A stretch of 64,000 nucleotides of DNA from Leucobacter komagatae (GTDB lineage Bacteria > Actinomycetota > Actinomycetes > Actinomycetales > Microbacteriaceae): positions 23,990-87,989 of the forward strand of contig NZ_JXSQ01000014.1 of the NCBI RefSeq assembly GCF_000834055.1, read 5' to 3'. The notes under the pieces were generated by a model. It did not search any database and had not been told where the DNA came from. It saw nothing but the letters and a program-made list of their open reading frames with translations. The position numbers were made by a program, and so were the translations under genes. Of this stretch, positions 17,442 through 26,139 are shown piece by piece; the stretch's first letter is position 1; each line of letters begins with the position of its first letter.

Positions 17442-18350
17442 GTGATCCACCGAAAACTGCGCACAACCCCGGCGCCTGAACGCGCATTCGGGTGGCGCAC
17501 CCCGCTCCTGTCAGGGGTGTTTGTGCTCGCGCTCACCGCAGCCCTTGGCTCCAACCCGTTCACCGCGAGCGCGAGCGCCCTGCAACTCCACGGCGCGCTC
17601 CACCGCAGCGAAACGTTCGGCATCATCTCGCACCGCGGGGCAGCCGCACTCGCGCCGGAGAACACGCTTGCCGCGATGCGCCTCGCATTCGAGCAGGGCG
17701 TCGATTTTGTTGAGGCCGATCTGCACCTCACCGCCGACGGAGTGCCGGTACTCATGCACGACCCGACCCTCGACCGCACCACAACAGGGGCGGGGCCGGT
17801 GTCTGCGCACTCGCTCGAGCAGCTGCGTGCGCTCGACGCAGGGTCCTGGTTTGGGCGGGACTTCGCGGGGGAGCCGATCCCAACGCTCGAGGAGTTTCTC
17901 GATGAGCTCGCGCCGACGAATAGTCGCGCACTCATCGAGCTCAAGGGATCCTGGAGCGACGAGCAGGTCGCGGGGGCCGTCGACATGCTGCGGGCACGGT
18001 ACCTGGTCGACCGGGTCGCCTTCGAATCGTTCGAACTCGAAAACCTCGAGCGGCTCGCAGTGCTGGCCCCCGAGTACGCGCGGGTGATGCTCACGCGCGA
18101 GTGGGACCAGCCAACGCTCGATACCGCAGCCGCGCTCAACGTCTCCGCGATCGGCGCGAGGAGCAAGGTGTTCGAGGCGGACCTTGGGCTGGTCGAGGCC
18201 GCACGGGTGCTGGGGATCGGGACGATGGTCTACACACTCAACACGGAGCAGCAGTGGCGACAGGCGCGCTCGCAGGGAATCGACCTCGTCATCACGGACG
18301 ATCCTGTAGCACTTGAAACATGGCGCGAAAATCTCAGCGGTGACGTGTAG
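17442..18350 (+). CDS. exported glycerophosphodiester phosphodiesterase
   Basis: A 302-residue protein with an N-terminal hydrophobic segment (TPLLSGVFVLALTAALG) that looks like a signal peptide or anchor, placing the enzyme outside the membrane. The GDPD TIM barrel begins with IISHRGAAALAPENTL, followed by GVDFVEADLHLTADGVPVLMHD, the metal-binding and catalytic block, and LIELKG; it ends with VYTLNTEQQWRQARSQGIDLVITDDP. It hydrolyses glycerophosphodiesters to glycerol 3-phosphate and alcohols. The start is GTG at 17442, behind GAGGAG. It appears monocistronic, though the aldo/keto reductase gene starts 43 bases on. Confidence 0.9.
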   Translation: MIHRKLRTTPAPERAFGWRTPLLSGVFVLALTAALGSNPFTASASALQLHGALHRSETFGIISHRGAAALAPENTLAAMRLAFEQGVDFVEADLHLTADGVPVLMHDPTLDRTTTGAGPVSAHSLEQLRALDAGSWFGRDFAGEPIPTLEEFLDELAPTNSRALIELKGSWSDEQVAGAVDMLRARYLVDRVAFESFELENLERLAVLAPEYARVMLTREWDQPTLDTAAALNVSAIGARSKVFEADLGLVEAARVLGIGTMVYTLNTEQQWRQARSQGIDLVITDDPVALETWRENLSGDV

Positions 18351-18393
18351 CGTCGAAAGCGGTGCACACAGGCACCGCCGACGAAGGAGATAC

Positions 18394-19347
18394 ATGACGA
18401 AGAGCATACGTATTGGTAACTCTGAGCTGGCAGTCGCGCCACTCTCACTCGGGGCAAATGTATTCGGATGGACGGCCGACCGCGACGCATCATTCGACGT
18501 GCTCGACGCTTTCGTCGCAGGTGGCGGCAACTTTGTCGACACCGCCGATGGCTACTCGGCGTGGGTCCCTGGGAACTCTGGTGGAGAGTCCGAGACGATC
18601 ATCGGCGAATGGCTGACAGCCCGCGGCGCCCGCGACGGGATCACCATTGCCACAAAGGTATCCACGCACCCGCAGTTTGCCGGGCTCTCGGCCGTGAACG
18701 TCCGCGCGGCAGCTGACGCCTCGCTAGCTCGCCTCCAGGCCGAGCACATCGATCTCTACTACGCACACTTCGACGACGCAGAGACCCCGCTCGAGGAGAC
18801 CGTCGCGGTGTTCTCCGAGCTCGTCGACGCCGGAAAGATCCGCGCCGTCGGCGTCTCGAACTACAGCGCCGAGCGCGTCGCAGAGTGGTTCCGCATCGCG
18901 CGCGAGGGCGGCTACCACCTGCCGGTGGCGCTGCAGCCCCACTACAACCTGCTCGAACGAGACTTCGAAACGAACGGCCTCCAGGCTGTCGCGGCGGCGG
19001 AAAACCTCTCGGTGTTCCCCTACTTCGGTCTCGCGAAGGGGTTCCTCGCAGGAAAGTACCGTGACGAGGCGGCGGCCGGCGCCGCCGACGCGAGCCCGCG
19101 CGCCGGCCAGGCGCTGGACTACCTCGACGATCGCGGGCGCCGCGTGCTCGCAGCGCTTGACACCATTGCCGAGGCGCACGGCGTCGAGGTCGCGACCGTG
19201 TCGCTTGCTTGGCTGCGCCTGCAGCCGACCATTGGCGCGCCCATTGCCAGCGCGCGCACAACAGCGCAGCTGCCTGCGCTCCTCGCCTCAGTGACGCTCG
19301 ATCTCAGCGAAGACGAGGTCGCGGCGCTCACCGCAGCAGGCGCGTAG
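18394..19347 (+). CDS. aldo/keto reductase
   Basis: A 317-residue NADPH-dependent oxidoreductase of the AKR TIM-barrel family. The catalytic block is recognisable as GGGNFVDTADGYSAW (Asp and Tyr), TIATKVS (Lys), and DLYYAHFDDAETPLEET. AVGVSNYSAERV and the C-terminal PIASARTTAQL cofactor-binding segment follow. The ATG at 18394 has GAAGGAG at ideal spacing. The natural substrate cannot be read from the sequence. Confidence 0.92.
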   Translation: MTKSIRIGNSELAVAPLSLGANVFGWTADRDASFDVLDAFVAGGGNFVDTADGYSAWVPGNSGGESETIIGEWLTARGARDGITIATKVSTHPQFAGLSAVNVRAAADASLARLQAEHIDLYYAHFDDAETPLEETVAVFSELVDAGKIRAVGVSNYSAERVAEWFRIAREGGYHLPVALQPHYNLLERDFETNGLQAVAAAENLSVFPYFGLAKGFLAGKYRDEAAAGAADASPRAGQALDYLDDRGRRVLAALDTIAEAHGVEVATVSLAWLRLQPTIGAPIASARTTAQLPALLASVTLDLSEDEVAALTAAGA

Positions 19348-19352
19348 CCGCT

Positions 19353-19370
19353 CCGCACCGTGCGGTGCGG
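19353..19370. terminator. possible bidirectional hairpin between akr and upp
   Basis: CCGCACCG-TG-CGGTGCGG is a perfect eight-base-pair stem between two convergent genes. There is no T run, so termination is a guess from position. Confidence 0.35.
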
Positions 19371-19382
19371 CCTGCCGAAAGG

Positions 19383-20015
19383 TTAGGCCGTGCCGTACAG
19401 CCGGTCGCCAGCGTCGCCGAGACCAGGGACGATGTACGCGTTCTCGTCGAGACCCTCGTCGAGCGCTCCGAGAACGAGCGTGACGTTGCGGTCTCCCGCA
19501 GCCTTCTGCATCAGTTCGACGCCCTCCGGCGTGCCCAAGATACAGATCGCGGTGATGTCGTCTGCGCCGCGCGCAAACAGGAAATCGATCGCCGCGGCGA
19601 GCGAACCACCGGTCGCGAGCATCGGGTCGAGCACGAAGCACTGCCGCCCTGCGAGCGACTCGGGGAGGCGCTCAGCGTAGGTCGTCGGCTCAAGTGTTTC
19701 CTCGTCGCGGACCATGCCGAGGAACCCTACCTCGGCGGTGGGAACGAGCGTCACCATGCCCTCGAGCATGCCGAGACCAGCGCGCAGGATCGGCACGATC
19801 AGCGGCAGCGGTTCGCTCAGGCGCACACCCGTGGTCTTTGCCACAGGCGTCTGAATCTCGATGGGGTCGACGCGCACCTCCCGTGTCGCCTCGTAGGCCA
19901 GGAGCGTCATGAGCTCCTCAACCAGGAGGCGGAAGGTCGGCTGCGGCGTCTTCACGTCGCGCAGCACCGTCAGTTTGTGTGTGATCAGTGGGTGATCTGC
20001 CACGAAGACTCGCAT
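19383..20015 (-). CDS. upp: uracil phosphoribosyltransferase
   Basis: A 210-residue salvage enzyme that makes UMP from uracil and PRPP. The full family pattern is present: the start [20 protein letters not shown], the [14 protein letters not shown] region, the PRPP loop [12 protein letters not shown], and the uracil-binding tail [17 protein letters not shown]. Length is normal. It is divergent from tadA, with 17 bases between the two starts, so their promoters must overlap with the neighbouring coding starts or the transcripts are nearly leaderless. Confidence 0.97.
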   Translation of the reverse strand: MRVFVADHPLITHKLTVLRDVKTPQPTFRLLVEELMTLLAYEATREVRVDPIEIQTPVAKTTGVRLSEPLPLIVPILRAGLGMLEGMVTLVPTAEVGFLGMVRDEETLEPTTYAERLPESLAGRQCFVLDPMLATGGSLAAAIDFLFARGADDITAICILGTPEGVELMQKAAGDRNVTLVLGALDEGLDENAYIVPGLGDAGDRLYGTA

Positions 20016-20032
20016 ACGCCTATTCTATTGCC

Positions 20033-20506
20033 GTGAGCACCATCCCTCCATCACCAGACGAGCTTCGCGCTTTGGCGATCGCCATGGCGGAGGCGCAGCG
20101 CGCCTTCGAAGAGGGTGAGATCCCCGTCGGCGCGGTCGTGCTCGGCCCAGACGGTGGGGTGATCTCGACGGGAAGAAATGCCAGGGAAACGAGTGCGGAT
20201 CCGACGGGACACGCTGAGATCGTCGCGATCCGCGAGGCAGCTCGGCTGCGCAATGACCGCTTCCTCGATGGATGTACGCTCGTCGTGACGCTCGAGCCCT
20301 GTGTCATGTGCGCTGGCGTCATCCTCGCAGCTCGGCTACCCCGCGTGATCTTCGGCGCGTGGGACGAAAAAGCGGGGGCGGTCGGCAGCGTCTACGATCT
20401 GTTGCGCGACGGCCGCCTCCCGCACCCGGTCCCCGAGGTCGTCGCTGGAGTGCGCGCAGCCGAATGCGCTGCGCTCCTCGCCGACTTCTTTGCGACCCGC
20501 CGCTAG
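20033..20506 (+). CDS. tadA: tRNA-specific adenosine deaminase
   Basis: A 157-residue zinc deaminase that converts A34 of tRNA-Arg(ACG) to inosine. Zinc and catalytic residues are in GHAEIVAI (His and Glu) and EPCVMCAG (two Cys). The C-terminus is the usual helical end. The start is GTG at 20033. Its TAG stop overlaps the stop of the convergent ABC ATPase gene within a single CTAG. Confidence 0.94.
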   Translation: MSTIPPSPDELRALAIAMAEAQRAFEEGEIPVGAVVLGPDGGVISTGRNARETSADPTGHAEIVAIREAARLRNDRFLDGCTLVVTLEPCVMCAGVILAARLPRVIFGAWDEKAGAVGSVYDLLRDGRLPHPVPEVVAGVRAAECAALLADFFATRR

Positions 20507-21618
20507 CGGCGAATCTCGCGGGCGGCGACCGCGACCGGCTCGGCGGTGAACGCCACCGACACCCGCTCGCCAGGCACAAACACCGCCTCGGCGCCGTGCT
20601 GCGACGCGAGCGTCGTGCCATCAGCAAGCTGCACAATTGTCCGTCTGATCGACCCGAGGAAACCACTCGAGACCACGACGGCGCCCGCAAGGATTCCCGG
20701 CTGCTCAGCGGTCGCTGTGCCAGCGTGCGCCGCGGTGAGCCGCACGTGCTCCGGCCGCACGTAAGCCGTGACCGCGGCGGCCTCGGCCGTCAGGTCACTG
20801 GCGGCAAGCGCGGGGATCGCGACGCCGTGCACGCGCACGACCCTGCCGTCCGGGTGCGAGTCGAGCACACCGTCCACCCGATTCGATAGGCCGACGAAGT
20901 CAGCGATGAACGGCGAAGCCGGGCGCCGGTAGAGTTCCTCGGGCGTGCCGAGCTGAGCGATCCTGCCTCCCTCCATGACCGCGACCCTGTCGGAGATCGC
21001 GAGGGCCTCCTCCTGGTCGTGAGTCACAAAGATCGTGCTGATGCCAAGCTCCGTTTGGATCGCGCGGATCTGCTCACGCAGCCGCACTCTGACCTTCGCG
21101 TCGAGCGCCGAGAGCGGCTCGTCCAGCAGCAGCGCCTGCGGCCGCGTCACCAGTGCGCGAGCGAGCGCCACACGCTGCTGCTGGCCGCCGGACAACTCGT
21201 GCGGGAACCGGTCGGCGAGGTGGCCGAGGCCGACAACCTCGAGCATCTCCGAGGCCCGCCGCGTACGCTCGCTGCGATCCACCCGGCGCATGTGCAACCC
21301 AAACTCGACATTCTTCGTGACGGAGAGATGCGGAAAAAGTGAATACTGCTGGAAGACCATCCCGATGTCGCGGCGGTTCACCGGCACATCCGTAACATCC
21401 TCGGCGCCGAGCAGCACACGCCCCCCAGAGACCTGCTCGAGGCCAGCAACACAGCGGAGCGCCGTCGTCTTCCCGCACCCAGACGGGCCGAGCAAGCAGA
21501 CGAGCTCGCCAGCGGCGAGCTCAAGGCTGAAGTCGCGCAGCACGGTCGTTGCGCCGTACGACTTTGTGACGCCCTGGAGGGTGACTGGCGAACCTGCGAG
21601 TACGGGGCTAGCGGCCAC
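20503..21618 (-). CDS. ABC importer ATP-binding protein (PotA/FbpC type)
   Basis: A 371-residue ATPase with Walker A GPSGCGKTT, Q-loop VFQQYSLFPHLSV, signature LSGGQQQRVALARAL and Walker B ALLLDEPLSALD. A C-terminal TOBE-like domain from about 255 contains YVRPEHVRL. This type drives uptake of polyamines, ferric iron, thiamine or phosphonates. The GTG at 21618 has AAGGAGG upstream and overlaps the preceding permease gene by 11 bases. It is the last of four genes on the same strand. Confidence 0.9.
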   Translation of the reverse strand: MAASPVLAGSPVTLQGVTKSYGATTVLRDFSLELAAGELVCLLGPSGCGKTTALRCVAGLEQVSGGRVLLGAEDVTDVPVNRRDIGMVFQQYSLFPHLSVTKNVEFGLHMRRVDRSERTRRASEMLEVVGLGHLADRFPHELSGGQQQRVALARALVTRPQALLLDEPLSALDAKVRVRLREQIRAIQTELGISTIFVTHDQEEALAISDRVAVMEGGRIAQLGTPEELYRRPASPFIADFVGLSNRVDGVLDSHPDGRVVRVHGVAIPALAASDLTAEAAAVTAYVRPEHVRLTAAHAGTATAEQPGILAGAVVVSSGFLGSIRRTIVQLADGTTLASQHGAEAVFVPGERVSVAFTAEPVAVAAREIRR

Positions 21619-22453
21619 GTGAGGCCTCCTTCGTTGAAGCGGTGCCGCGGCGGGTGCCACGGCGCTTGGGAGCGGCGTTCGTCGCGCTCACGATGAGGAG
21701 CAGCACAAACGCGCCGATGAGTGACAGAAGCGAAACGGCGACGGCGACAAACGGGTCCGACTGGGAGATCTGCAGCAGCGCGGTCTGCAGCGTCGTGCGA
21801 TTCAAAAGCGATGACACCGTGAACTCACCGAGCACGATCGCGATCGTGATGAGCGAGGCAGCGAGGAGGCCGCGGCGCACCCCTGGCGCGATCACCCGGA
21901 GCAGCACCGTCGGCCACGATGCGCCGAGCGACCGTGCGGCTTCCGCGCGGACCTTCGCGTCCATCCCGGTGAGGTCTGCGACGATCGCGCGGTAGGCAAA
22001 CGGGAGCACGAGCACGCCGTAGGCCAGCGCGAGCGTCCACTCGCCCGACCCGACCGCCTGACCAATCCCGCGGTAGATGGGGGCAAAGCCGACGACAAGC
22101 ACGATCGCAGGGATCGCGATCGGTAGGACCGTGACGAGGTCGAGCGCGCGGTGCAGACGCGGATACCGCAGATGCACGAGCACAACGGTCGGGAAGAACA
22201 GGAGCAACACAATCGCGAGGGTGATCACCGCGAGCACGAGTGAGTTCTGAAGGCCGGTAAACAGCACCCGGTAGCTGCGCTCCTTCTCGGGATCAAAGAG
22301 CGACGCCCAGTGTCCGAGACCGTAGCCGCCTTCGACCGTGCGCAGGGTGAACTCGAGCATCGCAACGAGTGGCACGAGAAACACGACCCCGATCGCTGCG
22401 ACAACGAGCCGCGCGACCGCCGGTGAGGGTCTACCCGGCACCCGCCCGCTCAT
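21608..22453 (-). CDS. ABC transporter permease (second subunit)
   Basis: A roughly 281-residue permease with six hydrophobic helices and the cytoplasmic EAA-like loop (EAARSLGASWPTVLLRVIAPGVRRGL) that contacts the ATPase. It is related to PotC/FbpB-type membrane subunits. The chosen start at 22453 forms a four-base ATGA overlap with the preceding permease; a GTG nine bases earlier is possible. It forms the channel with the neighbouring permease. Confidence 0.88.
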   Translation of the reverse strand: MSGRVPGRPSPAVARLVVAAIGVVFLVPLVAMLEFTLRTVEGGYGLGHWASLFDPEKERSYRVLFTGLQNSLVLAVITLAIVLLLFFPTVVLVHLRYPRLHRALDLVTVLPIAIPAIVLVVGFAPIYRGIGQAVGSGEWTLALAYGVLVLPFAYRAIVADLTGMDAKVRAEAARSLGASWPTVLLRVIAPGVRRGLLAASLITIAIVLGEFTVSSLLNRTTLQTALLQISQSDPFVAVAVSLLSLIGAFVLLLIVSATNAAPKRRGTRRGTASTKEASRGR

Positions 22454-23295
22454 CGCTGCCACCGTGCCGCGACAGCCATGAGCTTGCCGTAGCCGAGCAT
22501 CACAACGGTCATCACGAGGATCATGCCGAGCGCGAGCACACCGGCGTTCGCGGCGAGCGAGCCGCCGGTTTCACTGATGAGCGCTGACCTGATCCGCAAC
22601 GGAACAATTTGGGAGCCCTGACTGATGAGTGCAGCGGCCGTGGCGTATGAGGAGAACGCATTCGCAAAGAGCAGCAGCAGCGAACCGAGAAACGCCGGCG
22701 CGAGCACCGGGGCGCCGACGCGGCGCCAATAGCTGCCGCTCGAACCGCCGAGCGTCGCGACTGCCTCCGCCCAGCCCGGCCTGAGCGCGACGACCGCTGG
22801 GAGAAACGTGATGACCATGAGCGGAACCTGAAAGTACAGGTAGGGCAGGATGAGCCCGGGAAGCTCGTACAGCCACACCCCATCGGCGTGGATGTCGACC
22901 GCGAGGTGCTCGCGAAGCAGCGCGGTGATGAACCCTTGCGCGCCGATCGTCGCGATGAACGCGAACGCGAGCATGACGCCGCCAAACTGGGCGAGCACGG
23001 AACTCGCAGCGTCGATCACGCGGCGAAGCGGGCCATTCTCTGGGAGCGCGGCAAGCGCCCAGCACAGGAGCGCCCCGATCACCGCGCCGACGACTGCGGT
23101 GAGCGCGCTGAGCCAAATGCTCGCCCCAAATGCGCTGAGGGTTTCAGGCGCGGTGAGCACCGCAAGATGTGCCAGCGAGAAGCCATCCGGCCCGGTGAAG
23201 CCGCTCACGACTGCGAGCAGGGTCGGGATGAGGAGGAACACGAGCACGTATGCCGTGAAGGGGACAAGGCCGAGGGCCTGGAGGGCGCGTTTCAT
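22450..23295 (-). CDS. ABC transporter permease (first subunit)
   Basis: A roughly 281-residue permease with an N-terminal helix (GLVPFTAYVLVFLLIPTLLAVV), five further helices and an EAA-like loop (AEAVATLGGSSGSYWRRVGAPVLAPAFLGSL). It is of the PotB type. No clear ribosome-binding site distinguishes the ATG at 23295 from a GTG at 23310. It lies 65 bases after the solute-binding protein gene. Confidence 0.87.
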   Translation of the reverse strand: MKRALQALGLVPFTAYVLVFLLIPTLLAVVSGFTGPDGFSLAHLAVLTAPETLSAFGASIWLSALTAVVGAVIGALLCWALAALPENGPLRRVIDAASSVLAQFGGVMLAFAFIATIGAQGFITALLREHLAVDIHADGVWLYELPGLILPYLYFQVPLMVITFLPAVVALRPGWAEAVATLGGSSGSYWRRVGAPVLAPAFLGSLLLLFANAFSSYATAAALISQGSQIVPLRIRSALISETGGSLAANAGVLALGMILVMTVVMLGYGKLMAVAARWQR

Positions 23296-23360
23296 GAGCG
23301 TGCCGTGCACGAGAGAGGCCCGGTTACCGCGGCAACCGCGGCAACCGGGCCCGCTACTCG

Positions 23361-24500
23361 CTACTTGACGACGGCCGCCCAGCGCTCGGCGAGGAGCGCG
23401 TTCGCCGCGTCAACCTGATCCTGGTCTGGGGAGACCCAATCGGCGGAGTCCGTGCCGAACGTCGCCTGCTCGATGAGCTTCTCGTCGACGGTGCCCGCCT
23501 GCGTGAGGGCTTCGATGCGCACGGGGACGGCGTTCCCCTCGAGGAAGAGCGCCTGCGCCTCATCCGAGAAGATCCACTCCTGCCAGAGGCGTGCCGCTGC
23601 GGGGTTCGGGGCGTCCTTGTTGATCGCCTCGTTGTAGAACGACACGTAGACAGGCCCCGGGATAGTCGTGGTCTTCCAGCTGGGCTTGTCGGCCGCGGCA
23701 GCTGCGTTGTTGAACGACCAGTCGAGTACCACCGGGGTCTCGCCCGAAGCGATCGTGGCGGGTGTCGGGTCGAGTGTGAGGAAGTTGCCTGCGTCGCGAA
23801 GCTCCTGCGCGAAGTCAACGCCAGGGCCGAAATCGTCAACGCCGCCGCCGTTGAGCGCTGACAGCCAGCCCACTGCGGCGAAGGCCGCACCCGCCTGCGT
23901 CGGGTCGCCGTTGAGCGCAACCGCTCCCTTGAAGTCGGCGCCAAGCAGATCCGAGAGCGCCTTGGGCTCAGCGAACTTGTCTGCGTCGTAGCCGAGCGAC
24001 ATGATGCCGGAGTAGTTGTTCACCCAGAGCCCGGAGGCTTCCTTGTTTTCGGCGGGGATGTCGTCCCAGTTCTCTACCTGGTACGCGGCGAACTTGTCGG
24101 TGTTCGCGAGCGCGACGGCCGAGCCGAGGTCGAATACGTCCGGTGCGGTGTCCTGCCCCTTGAGGTTCTCCGCTGCCTGGATCTCTTCCGCGCTAGACGC
24201 GTTAGGGTTTGCCGAGTTTACGGTGATCCCGTACTTCTCCTCGAAGCCGGCAATGATCTCGCCGTAGTTCGCCCAGTCTTCCGGGAGGGCAACAACGTTG
24301 AGCTGCCCCTCTTCCTGCGCTGCGGCGACGAGTCCTTCGATCCCGCCGAAGTCCTCCGCGCTTGTCGCGGTTGCTGCGTCGGTGGCGGATCCCCCTCCCT
24401 CAGTGGCGGGAGCACCGGTCGAGCACGCCGCGAGCGTGCCGGTCAGCAGGAGGGCGCCGGCGGTGATGAGCGCCGGTCGCAAGAATGCGCGTGAAGTCAC
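23361..24500 (-). CDS. ABC importer solute-binding lipoprotein (family 1)
   Basis: A 379-residue lipoprotein. Residues 1-25 form a lipoprotein signal with the lipobox LAAC, followed by a Gly/Ser/Thr linker. The body has the family 1 pattern: LNVVALPEDWANYGEIIAGFEEKYGITV, a hinge with DVFDLGSAVALA, and a GDPTQAGAAFAAVGWLSALNGGG region. Related proteins bind polyamines, ferric iron, thiamine or 2-aminoethylphosphonate. Ligand residues cannot be assigned by eye, so the substrate is open. It is the first gene of the ABC operon that continues with two permeases and the ATPase. Confidence 0.87.
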   Translation of the reverse strand: MTSRAFLRPALITAGALLLTGTLAACSTGAPATEGGGSATDAATATSAEDFGGIEGLVAAAQEEGQLNVVALPEDWANYGEIIAGFEEKYGITVNSANPNASSAEEIQAAENLKGQDTAPDVFDLGSAVALANTDKFAAYQVENWDDIPAENKEASGLWVNNYSGIMSLGYDADKFAEPKALSDLLGADFKGAVALNGDPTQAGAAFAAVGWLSALNGGGVDDFGPGVDFAQELRDAGNFLTLDPTPATIASGETPVVLDWSFNNAAAAADKPSWKTTTIPGPVYVSFYNEAINKDAPNPAAARLWQEWIFSDEAQALFLEGNAVPVRIEALTQAGTVDEKLIEQATFGTDSADWVSPDQDQVDAANALLAERWAAVVK

Positions 24501-24690
24501 TGTGAACCTTTCATCTGTGCGACGGAGAGCTCACGGAAGGGCGTATGTGCCCACCCGCTCAAGCGCTCCCCGAGCTGACGGGTCAACACTAGAAAGGTCA
24601 CGGAAACGGAAGACCGCCACCGGGTAGCCGCGCAGTGAACGCTCGGCAAAGCAGCCTGAACGCTGCGGCGCGTGCGTGCGCCCCCAGCCC

Positions 24691-24773
24691 GCGCCGCTAG
24701 AGCCCGCGCCGCTAGAGGCCGCGCCGCTAGAGCTCGCGCCGCTAGAGCTCGCGCCGCTAGAGCTCGCGCCGCT
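24691..24773. repeat. 15-bp tandem repeat of a gene end
   Basis: Five and a half copies of a 15-bp unit (GCGCCGCTAGAGCTC on the plus strand). The unit equals the last four codons plus TAG stop of the DUF4031 gene, so on the minus strand RREL-stop is reiterated. The three copies nearest the gene are identical; the two distal ones have one or two changes. Confidence 0.9.
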
Positions 24774-25026
24774 GCTTGCCAGTCACGCGCAGCCCAGAGG
24801 CGATGAGCCTGCGAACGAGTTCGCGGCCACCGACGTGTGTGGCCCCGGCAGCGACGAGAGCGGCGTGCATGTCCGCTGGCACGTCGTAGTGATCGATGTC
24901 GAAGCCGCGGCGCGGGATCCCGTTCTCGGCAGCGAAGGCGTGCAGCTCGGCGAGATTGTCATCGCTCACAAGATGCGCCCACAGCTTGCCGTGGGCGGGC
25001 CAGCTCGGGTCGTCGATGAGTACCAT
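24757..25026 (-). CDS. DUF4031 domain protein
   Basis: An 89-residue soluble protein beginning VLIDDPSWPAHGKLWAHLVSD, the hallmark of DUF4031, with GFDIDHYDVPADMHAALVAAGATHVGGRELVRRLIASGLR following. Function is unknown. It lies 15 bases downstream of the CDF transporter gene on the same strand. Its 3' end including the stop codon has been tandemly duplicated, so that several in-frame stops follow the true one at 15-base intervals. Confidence 0.85.
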   Translation of the reverse strand: MVLIDDPSWPAHGKLWAHLVSDDNLAELHAFAAENGIPRRGFDIDHYDVPADMHAALVAAGATHVGGRELVRRLIASGLRVTGKQRREL

Positions 25027-25041
25027 CTGTGCCGCGCGCGG

Positions 25042-26004
25042 TTAGTCGCTGGAGAGCATGACGATCGAGCTCGTCGTCGGTGTCGGCAGGTTCGGGTCGA
25101 GCCACACGTCCGGCTCGATGTAGATCACGCGTGCGGCGGGCACAGCCTCCCTGATGCGGCGCTCAGCGAGGTTGATGATGAGGGAGACTTCGCTCATCGT
25201 CGTGTTCGCCGGCAGAGAGACCTTCGCTCCGACCATCAACTCGTCCGGGCCGAGGTAGAGGGTCTTCATGTGGATGATCCGGTCGATTTCCTTCGCGTCT
25301 GCGAGGGCAAACTGAATCTTCTTCACGTCTTCCTCGGTCGCGCCCTCGCCCACCAGCAGGCTCTTCGTCTCGACACCGATCACGACGGCCACGGCAATGA
25401 GTAGCGCGCCAATGAGGATCGTTGCGGACGCGTCGAAGACAGTGTTCCCGGTCAGCGCGGTGAGCCCGACGCCGAGGAACGCGAAGACGAGGCCGACGAG
25501 CGCGGCAAAGTCTTCGAGGAGGATCACGGGGAGTTCGGGCGACTTCGAGCGCCGAATGAACGTCATCCACGTTGAGATGCCCTTGTGCGGGCGGCTTTCC
25601 TTGACCGCGGTGCGCAGCGAGAAGCTCTCCAGCACGATCGCGATTGCGAGCACGACGAGTGGCAGCCACCACATGGCGATGGTGTGGGGGTCACGAATCT
25701 TCGAGATGCCCTCCCAGATGGAGAACAGGCCACCAACGGTGAACAGGACGATCGCGACAATGAACGCGTAGATGTAGCGTTCCCTGCCGTACCCGAATGG
25801 GTGCTCGCGATCTGGTGCGCGACGCGACTTGCGGCCGCCGAGGAGGAGGAGCAGCTGGTTGCCTGAGTCCGCGAGCGAGTGCACGCCCTCCGCGAGCATC
25901 GCCGAGGATCCCGATAGTGCCCACGCGATGAACTTCGTTATGGCGATGCCGACGTTCGCGAGGAGCGCGGCGATGATTGCGCGCTTGCCACCTTCACTGC
26001 TCAT
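25042..26004 (-). CDS. cation diffusion facilitator family transporter
   Basis: A 320-residue membrane protein of the CDF family, exporting divalent metal ions such as zinc or manganese in exchange for protons. The signature SSAMLAEGVHSLADSGNQLLLLLG supplies the conserved metal-site Asp/His helix, and DREHPFGYGRERYIYAF is the classic following loop. Six membrane helices and a C-terminal cytoplasmic domain (from about 225) are visible. The ATG at 26004 has AGGAGG at five bases; the frame further upstream is not coding. The metal cannot be assigned from motifs alone. Confidence 0.92.
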   Translation of the reverse strand: MSSEGGKRAIIAALLANVGIAITKFIAWALSGSSAMLAEGVHSLADSGNQLLLLLGGRKSRRAPDREHPFGYGRERYIYAFIVAIVLFTVGGLFSIWEGISKIRDPHTIAMWWLPLVVLAIAIVLESFSLRTAVKESRPHKGISTWMTFIRRSKSPELPVILLEDFAALVGLVFAFLGVGLTALTGNTVFDASATILIGALLIAVAVVIGVETKSLLVGEGATEEDVKKIQFALADAKEIDRIIHMKTLYLGPDELMVGAKVSLPANTTMSEVSLIINLAERRIREAVPAARVIYIEPDVWLDPNLPTPTTSSIVMLSSD

Positions 26005-26139
26005 GATGCCTCCTGGGTTGATGCCCTTCGGCCTCAAGTGTATGCGGCAGCGCATGCTTTTCCAGGGTGTCGCGCCGATGACACAGAAAGCGCGAAGACT
26101 ATGCGCGGGAGAACCCCAATCTCGGGCAGACTGGAGTGC

